A DNA stretch of 64,000 nucleotides, taken from UBA4582 sp038106185 (GTDB taxonomy: Bacteria > Pseudomonadota > Gammaproteobacteria > Pseudomonadales > Azotimanducaceae). Of the stretch, positions 58,749 through 64,000 are shown one piece after another. The notes beneath the pieces are model-generated. The model saw nothing but the letters and a program-made list of their open reading frames with translations, was not told the origin of the DNA and did no database searches. A program made the position numbers and the translations under genes. Each line of letters starts with the position of its first letter. Position 1 is the stretch's first letter. The DNA lies in assembly GCA_038106185.1 (NCBI GenBank), contig JAYODE010000001.1, forward strand, positions 1-64,000. The letters are read 5' to 3'.

Positions 58749-59894
58749 ATGAATCCCCAACTGACTAGTCAGATTCACGACACGCCAGGCCTTTGGGTGA
58801 CAGCAGTGACCGGCGGCGGCAGTAGTGCCCTGAGCCGACTGCTTGCGACGCCCGGCGCATCCAGGACGCTATTGGAAGCAACCATTCCCTACGCAGAATC
58901 CGCACTGTACGCGTACCTGGGTCAGCAGCCAACGCAGGCAGCTAGCCCAAAAACGGCCAGAGCACTGGCCATGGCAGCATTTCAACGAGCCAGAGCGTTG
59001 CATGCGGGCAACCTCAAGGAGCTCCAGCCCGCACCCAGCGAGGCATTACCCTTATTTGGACTTGGCGCCAGCGCAGCACTGGTTACTGATCGCCAGCGCA
59101 AAGGTACTGATCACTGTTTTGTCGCGATCCAGAGCCAACAAGCAACCTGGGAGTTTAGTTTGACGTTTGGTAAGCCTGGTCGTCAGCGCAGCGAACAGGA
59201 GCAGTTTTGTGGTGAATTGATACTGCAGGCAATGCAGCTGGCTCAGGCAGGCCACCGGATTCCAGAGGCCAGCAGCCTGCATCACCTTTTAGCGCTTGAC
59301 AGCCAGGACCATCTTGACCTGCGCATCATGGTAGCACCCCGCTTATGGCAGAAGCTCTTCAGTCAGAAGCTCACTTCTACATGGACCGACGGCACAGCGC
59401 CTGCGGGAATTTTTCCCGGCGCCTTTAACCCTATCCACGAGGGCCATCGGCAAATGGTCGAGATCGCCAAAACGATCCTTGGTCACGAGGTGGTACTGGA
59501 AATATCGGCCTTTAATGTCGACAAGCCGCCCTTGGACTATTTGGACCTGCAAGCCCGCCAAGACGGCACGGCAGGATACCCGTTGGTGTTCAGTAATGCG
59601 CCAACCTTTGCCGAGAAGTCAGAGATCTTTCCCGGCACGACTTTTGTTGTTGGCAGCGATACTATCGAACGTATAGCCGACCCTCGATACTATGGGGGTC
59701 TGGCAGCAAACCGCGATCATGCAATCGAGCTGCTGCAGCAGCGGGGCCACCGCTTTTTGGTATTCGGTCGCAGCAACGGCACGCAATTCATCGGTCTTGA
59801 ACAGCTCGACTTGCCGCAGGTCTTGAGCAAGCTTTGCATTGGAGTCCCGGAAAAAAGGTTTCGTATAGACCTGGCCTCACGGCATCTGCGCTAA
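58749..59894 (+). CDS. fusion of CinA C-terminal-like domain and nicotinate-nucleotide adenylyltransferase-like domain
   Basis: 381 residues. The N-terminal part (about 1-160) resembles the CinA/PncC nicotinamide mononucleotide deamidase fold: VTGGGSSALSRLL, a LEATIPYAESALYAYLG helix and MAAFQRARAL. The C-terminal half (about 215-381) is a HIGH-type nucleotidyltransferase with GIFPGAFNPIHEGHRQMVEIA, FVVGSDTIERI and VFGRSNG. Together they suggest NAD recycling (NMN deamidation, then NaMN adenylation), but neither activity is proven, and the CinA-like half may be catalytically altered. Start 58749 preferred over 58722. Confidence 0.75.
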   Translation: MNPQLTSQIHDTPGLWVTAVTGGGSSALSRLLATPGASRTLLEATIPYAESALYAYLGQQPTQAASPKTARALAMAAFQRARALHAGNLKELQPAPSEALPLFGLGASAALVTDRQRKGTDHCFVAIQSQQATWEFSLTFGKPGRQRSEQEQFCGELILQAMQLAQAGHRIPEASSLHHLLALDSQDHLDLRIMVAPRLWQKLFSQKLTSTWTDGTAPAGIFPGAFNPIHEGHRQMVEIAKTILGHEVVLEISAFNVDKPPLDYLDLQARQDGTAGYPLVFSNAPTFAEKSEIFPGTTFVVGSDTIERIADPRYYGGLAANRDHAIELLQQRGHRFLVFGRSNGTQFIGLEQLDLPQVLSKLCIGVPEKRFRIDLASRHLR

Positions 59895-59922
59895 GAGTTG
59901 ACCGCTGGTTTGAACTCCTCGG

Positions 59923-61464
59923 CTACAGGTAGGGCAGAAACAATTCAGGTAATGGCGCGCTCTTCTCACCGGAAGACAAGACCAAGGATCTGGCCGCTGC
60001 CGGATTTATCACAATGTTCGAGCAAAAATTTTCTCCCTCTCGCATTTGAATCGGCACCCTACCCTCGAATAGCGACGTAACCTCTGCGGCAACTTCCGGC
60101 AGGATCGCCTCGAGAATCATCGTCGCACGAGGCAGTACGCTCGGGTCGGACAGCCGATTGCGCTGACCCCAGGCCACCACTAGTTGCGAGCAGGACTCAA
60201 GCACCTCTGGCAAATCGGTCACAGCAACATCACGGTCGAGACCATAGCTGTATAACATCATGGCTTCCTCAAACAACATTGCCAGGTCTTCCCTGGCACT
60301 ACTGTAGTTGTAGAAGTCATTAGCGACGTCAAGGGGAAACTCAGCGGCCACATCTTCGGCGGTGAGAAGCCGGTCAGCCGCACGTACAACCTCGCTGCGA
60401 AAGGACACACCTGCCAGACGGTACATGAGCTCAGAGGTCAGCGGATATGTACCCTGCAGCAGGTTCGATGGTCGGCTACCGGTGAGCACTGCCTGATACA
60501 TGGGCACAGATCGGTTAATAGTCGCCAGACTGGACGGCGGATAGAAGTCATTCGCATGGGCCAGTTCATGATAAAACAACGACGCCATGCGCATGGAGAC
60601 AGATGCCAGATTGCGCTCCAGACTTCGCAGATCCGTATCTCCCTCGTAGACATAGCGCGCCGGCATATAAAATTGGAAAACATTGCCCAGGTCCGATCGA
60701 TAGTCAGGTGTTTGATCAATCGTCGACTGCTCAGCGGTTGTCAGCCACAAGCGCTCTGGGTCGATATAGATAGCACCAGTTCCTTGCCAGTAAAAAGACG
60801 GTCGAATGTCATAGGAAATGACAATGGCCGTGACGCCACGCATGATCAGCAGGAGCTCAGGTGGCATCTGGGTGAGCACCTCTCGCATGCGAACAGCCAT
60901 CCAATCATGAGAAACCAAAACACGGTCCATGACCTGATCAATCGTCGGTGAATTAGTCTCCATCCCCAACAAGGAAATCTGACTGAAGCTGCAGAGATTA
61001 GCTTCCGTCATCTTGACCGTGCAGTTGATCAGCGTTTCGGCGAGCGGATTACCTGGATTGGCGGGCCGCACCAAGGAGCGCAGGCCGTCAAAGCGCTTAT
61101 CTGGAAAAAACTCGTCCATAATATAAGCAGTCGTATCGACGGGCGGCGTGACTGGTGATGGCGAAACCGGCTGCGGCAAAGGCGTTGAAGAGACTTTGCT
61201 CGAGCCGCCCCCGCCACAAGCTGTCAGGGCCAGGGTCATGGCTAGCGCACAACCCAACCGCTGAACGCAGTCGCTTTGCTTTCCTACCAAAGCGCTTCTC
61301 AAAGCTTTCNNNNNNNNNNNNNNNNNNNNNNNNNNNNNNNNNNNNNNNNNNNNNNNNNNNNNNNNNNNNNNNNNNNNNNNNNNNNNNNNNNNNNNNNNNN
61401 NNNNNNNNNCCCCCTTCACAGCCTTCTTCAAAACGCCCTTCAAAACGCCCTTTAAAATAGCCAT
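59923..61464 (-). CDS. zincin-like lipoprotein interrupted by an assembly gap
   Basis: The 5' part lies beyond the gap at 61310-61409; the frame happens to stay open across the N run. Downstream of the gap is a lipoprotein signal (LAMTLALTACGGGGSS), a Pro/Ser/Thr linker, and a domain of about 390 residues with a zincin motif FYHELAHANDFYPPS (HExxH). Upstream of the gap, a possible start MAILKGVLKGVLKKAVKG is encoded by 12-bp repeats. Because the gap length is unknown, the true start and frame continuity cannot be decided. Probably an outer-membrane-attached metallopeptidase-like protein; family not recognised. Confidence 0.65.
   Translation of the reverse strand: MAILKGVLKGVLKKAVKGXXXXXXXXXXXXXXXXXXXXXXXXXXXXXXXXXXKALRSALVGKQSDCVQRLGCALAMTLALTACGGGGSSKVSSTPLPQPVSPSPVTPPVDTTAYIMDEFFPDKRFDGLRSLVRPANPGNPLAETLINCTVKMTEANLCSFSQISLLGMETNSPTIDQVMDRVLVSHDWMAVRMREVLTQMPPELLLIMRGVTAIVISYDIRPSFYWQGTGAIYIDPERLWLTTAEQSTIDQTPDYRSDLGNVFQFYMPARYVYEGDTDLRSLERNLASVSMRMASLFYHELAHANDFYPPSSLATINRSVPMYQAVLTGSRPSNLLQGTYPLTSELMYRLAGVSFRSEVVRAADRLLTAEDVAAEFPLDVANDFYNYSSAREDLAMLFEEAMMLYSYGLDRDVAVTDLPEVLESCSQLVVAWGQRNRLSDPSVLPRATMILEAILPEVAAEVTSLFEGRVPIQMREGENFCSNIVINPAAARSLVLSSGEKSAPLPELFLPYL
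61310..61409. other. assembly gap, 100 N, inside a gene
   Basis: Exactly 100 N. On both sides the minus strand shows a degenerate 12-bp periodicity (TTTTGAAGGGCG at 61431-61454; TTTGAGAAGCGC at 61292-61303), so the gap again sits in a tandem repeat. Confidence 0.97.
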
Positions 61465-61607
61465 TATTGCTTTTGGCGAGTATTTAAAAAACACCTTCTT
61501 CGCAATGCTTTAGCCTGGCCCATATCGACCTCTGGCACCTGAGTCCCGGCACCTTAAGTCCGGCCTCAGCACACCCCTTCGACCCAAGTGAACTCGTTTG
61601 CGCCAGC

Positions 61608-63803
61608 CTAACCAGGGCTATCCGCTAACAGACCCAGAACGAAAGCATACTCTCGCGCGTCAGTCTGATACCGGGCATACCGACCTGAGGCTCCGCTATG
61701 GCCGCTGTCCATGTCAATGTCTAACAGCAGTCGATGGCTATCGGTCTTCAAGCGTCGAAGTCGCGATACCCATTTAAGAGGCTCAAAGTATTGCACCTGT
61801 GAATCATGTAATCCTGTCGTCACAAACATATTGGGATAGGCTTGCGCCTTGACCTGATCATAGGGTGAGTAAGATAGCATGTACTCATAATACTCCGGGT
61901 CCTGAGGGTTGCCCCACTCAGTGAACTCACCAACCGTCAGTGGTATCGTCTCATCCAGCATGGTTGTTACCACATCCACAAAGGGTACATGCGCGATGAT
62001 ACCCAGATATTTTTCTGGCGCTTCATTGGCAACAACACCCATGAGCAAACCACCAGCCGAGCCTCCCATCGCGAAAACCTTCTGTTTATCCGCATAGCCT
62101 CGCGCAACCAACTGATCAGTGGCGTCAATGAAGTCCCAAAAGGTATTACGCTTATGGAGCAGCCTGCCTTGCTCGTACCAATCCCGACCCAGCTCGTCAC
62201 CACCTCGTACGTGGGCGATGGCAAACACAAAGCCTCTATCCAGCAACGATAAGCGCAGGGAACGAAATGTTGGCTGACTAGCAAAGCCGTAGGCGCCATA
62301 GGCATTGAGATACAAAGGGTTTTGGCCTTGAGCAAATAAGTCTACTCGATAGACCAGTGAAACCGGCACCTGTACGCCATCCCTCGCAGTGATCATGATT
62401 CTTTCAGACTTATAAAGCCGTGGATCAAAAGCACCAACCACGCGATCTTGCTTCAGCAACTCGCTGGTGCCCAGGTCCATATCATACTCAAACACAGACT
62501 CAGGCATGGTCAAACTGGAGTAAACATAACGCAGTCGACGTGAGTTTATCTCCGGGTTACTGTGTAGTCTTGCTGTGTAGGCCGGATCGGGAAACTCAAT
62601 CTTGTGACCGACGCCTTGTTCATCAGCACGTCCAATCACGCGCAGGACCGGCAATCCTTGGTGGCGTTCAGTAACCACGAGATAGTCACTGAAGACCTCC
62701 GCATCAAGCAACAAGACATCTGTTTGATGGGCGATGACATCCTGCCAGGCAGATTTGTCATTCAGGCGACTTTCACTGACTTTCATCAGCCGAAAGTTGC
62801 TCGCCTGCCAATTGGTCAAAATATAGAAAGTGCCAGGTACGTGACGTACTCGATATTCGTGGTTGGCTTCGCGGGTTAGAAACACATTGGGACGACTCTG
62901 CGGCTGATGGCTGTCGATCAACAAAATCTCAGTGCTGTCGGTGCTGGATAGACTGATGACCACAAACTCTTTTGATCGTGTCGTGTAGACGGAAGTTTCA
63001 AAGCCGCGGCCCGTCTCCTCATAAACCAGCTGATCCGCGGCAACCGACGAACCCAGGACGTGACGATAAACCTGATAGGGTAGCAGTGTTTGAGGGTCAA
63101 GCTTGACGTAAAAGACTGTCTTATTGTCCTGTGCCCAAGCAATACTGCTGGAAACACCCTTGATCTGGTCTGGCAGAAATTCGCCACTTTCAAGATCTTT
63201 GAACCTGAGGGTGTAGATACGCCGACCGACCGTATCTTCTGTAAACGCCAGCAAATTCTCAGCGCTGCTGACGCTCCAGTTGCTCACCTGATAATACTGA
63301 CCACCCTGTTCCAGATGAGCCTGAGCCAGCAGATTGATATCCAGGATCACCTTCGGCGTCGCGCCAGCCTCAAGTTTAGCGCGCAGATATACAGGATATT
63401 CTCCTCCTGATTGAAACTCGCGGTGATAGGCGTAGGCACCCTGTGTCACTGGGACGGTCTTATCATCCTGGGTAAAACGGGCTGTGATTTCACCAAACAG
63501 CTGATCCTGAAGATCGCTGAGGGGGGCCATCATGGACCGAGTGTACTGGTTTTCGGCTTTCAGCAAAGCCAGCATCGCTGGATCACTGCGCTCGTCATCT
63601 CGAAGCCAGTAATACTCGTCCTGTCGCTCAAAACCGTTGATGGCCAACGTTCGCGGCACCGACTCAGCGACCGGCGGCTGCACTTCTGCTTCCTTGTCTG
63701 CTTGTCCGCTCCAACAACTCGTCAGCAATAGCGCCACTAACAAGAATAATAAGCGACTCGCACTGAATCTCGAACACTGCGCCAGCCAACTGGCCTGATT
63801 CAA
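61608..63803 (-). CDS. oligopeptidase B / prolyl oligopeptidase family lipoprotein (S9A)
   Basis: 731-residue serine peptidase. Lipoprotein signal LLFLLVALLLTSCWSG, an N-terminal beta-propeller (about 50-450) starting with DEYYWLRDDERSD, and a C-terminal alpha/beta-hydrolase with Ser582 in GGSAGG, Asp667 in TGLHDSQVQYFEP and His702 in DSGHSGASGR. The order and sequences fit oligopeptidase B, which cuts after Arg/Lys in short peptides. E. coli PtrB is cytoplasmic, so this envelope form is for periplasmic or outer-membrane peptide breakdown. The start is TTG; no other start precedes the lipobox. Confidence 0.92.
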   Translation of the reverse strand: MNQASWLAQCSRFSASRLLFLLVALLLTSCWSGQADKEAEVQPPVAESVPRTLAINGFERQDEYYWLRDDERSDPAMLALLKAENQYTRSMMAPLSDLQDQLFGEITARFTQDDKTVPVTQGAYAYHREFQSGGEYPVYLRAKLEAGATPKVILDINLLAQAHLEQGGQYYQVSNWSVSSAENLLAFTEDTVGRRIYTLRFKDLESGEFLPDQIKGVSSSIAWAQDNKTVFYVKLDPQTLLPYQVYRHVLGSSVAADQLVYEETGRGFETSVYTTRSKEFVVISLSSTDSTEILLIDSHQPQSRPNVFLTREANHEYRVRHVPGTFYILTNWQASNFRLMKVSESRLNDKSAWQDVIAHQTDVLLLDAEVFSDYLVVTERHQGLPVLRVIGRADEQGVGHKIEFPDPAYTARLHSNPEINSRRLRYVYSSLTMPESVFEYDMDLGTSELLKQDRVVGAFDPRLYKSERIMITARDGVQVPVSLVYRVDLFAQGQNPLYLNAYGAYGFASQPTFRSLRLSLLDRGFVFAIAHVRGGDELGRDWYEQGRLLHKRNTFWDFIDATDQLVARGYADKQKVFAMGGSAGGLLMGVVANEAPEKYLGIIAHVPFVDVVTTMLDETIPLTVGEFTEWGNPQDPEYYEYMLSYSPYDQVKAQAYPNMFVTTGLHDSQVQYFEPLKWVSRLRRLKTDSHRLLLDIDMDSGHSGASGRYARYQTDAREYAFVLGLLADSPG

Positions 63804-63944
63804 TAAACTACTAATTTTTACAACCCCTTAGATTCCGTCAAATGCCGAACGAAACCAGGTAAAACTCCCCGTTTATCGGCTCGCTTCTGTCTGTTGGTCC
63901 GCAGATGATTCAAGACCCACACAACAGGTTTACTCTCTCAGCCG

Positions 63945-64000
63945 CTAACGGCCGTTAAAACGCGGCTCGCGCTTTTCCAGAAAGCTTGCAACCCCTTCCC
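63945..64000 (-). CDS. enoyl-CoA hydratase/isomerase family protein, C-terminal fragment
   Basis: The last 17 codons of a gene that enters from the right edge: EGVASFLEKREPRFNGR then TAG. EG-x-x-x-FLEKR-x-P-x-F is the standard C-terminus of crotonase-fold enoyl-CoA hydratases. Partial; the rest is beyond the window. It lies 141 bp upstream of the oligopeptidase B gene in the same direction. Confidence 0.75.
   Translation of the reverse strand, partial: EGVASFLEKREPRFNGR

Overview
The window looks like a draft or metagenome-assembled chromosome segment of a marine-type Gammaproteobacterium. The strongest taxonomic evidence is gene order: nudJ-mnmA-hflD-purB followed by the ribosomal oxygenase gene roxA reproduces the E. 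coli neighbourhood (there with phoPQ between purB and roxA). A TonB2-type operon (DUF3450, TtpC, ExbB, ExbD, TonB, TPR) has the order known from Vibrio, and HflD, RraA, CysB and ThrH are typical gammaproteobacterial proteins. No tRNA, rRNA, CRISPR array, prophage or insertion sequence was recognised. Four runs of exactly 100 N (6384-6483, 8747-8846, 26284-26383, 61310-61409) are scaffold gaps, and all four lie in or beside short tandem repeats. Layout: 97-1293 molybdopterin synthase genes moaE, moaD and moaC (-); 1401-6336 nudJ-mnmA-hflD-purB-roxA (+); 6577-9647 a double-GNAT fusion protein, RraA and a lytic transglycosylase; 9648-12886 a lysine catabolism module (Lrp regulator, saccharopine dehydrogenase-family enzyme, ALDH7); 12999-15085 prpB-prpC of the methylcitrate cycle (-); 15216-19643 PabB, ThrH, CysB and a 5'-nucleotidase; 19725-22835 a tightly packed cluster of VWA protein, membrane J-domain protein, RDD protein, unknown protein and phosphoglycolate phosphatase-like enzyme; 22840-25102 a transaminase and an SDR; 25099-26203 metA behind a complete promoter, a SAM-II-like riboswitch and an intrinsic terminator. 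Further on: 26443-27264 an SDR (-); 27604-30986 an HlyD-type adaptor plus a C39-peptidase ABC exporter; 31241-33340 a secreted S1/P1 nuclease facing a nucleotide transporter; 33754-38841 SerC, an SMP-30 lactonase and a TctCBA carboxylate transporter; 39019-40086 RsgA; 40235-45417 the TonB2 operon (-); 45767-54153 dienelactone hydrolase, PreP-like protease, SDR, AGCS symporter, DUF429 protein and glutathione reductase (all -); 54315-57340 DOMON-like protein, NamZ-like muramidase and a LeuB-like dehydrogenase (+); 57980-63803 a DUF3806 protein, a CinA-like/NadD-like fusion, a zincin-like lipoprotein broken by a gap, and an oligopeptidase B lipoprotein; the window ends inside an enoyl-CoA hydratase gene. 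Two things stand out. First, the metA leader contains a legible switch: the conserved GCUAAAG strand of the aptamer is complementary to a CUUUAGC segment in the 5' arm of the downstream terminator, so a SAM-bound pseudoknot and an antiterminator would exclude each other. Second, the intergenic space is full of locus-specific tandem repeats with units of 7 to 20 bp. Many start at gene ends (in two cases the stop codon itself is repeated in frame), and some reach into coding sequence (Lrp N-terminus, transglycosylase signal peptide, lipoprotein N-terminus). One array at 57404-57570 has twelve 14-bp units that grade from diverged to identical.
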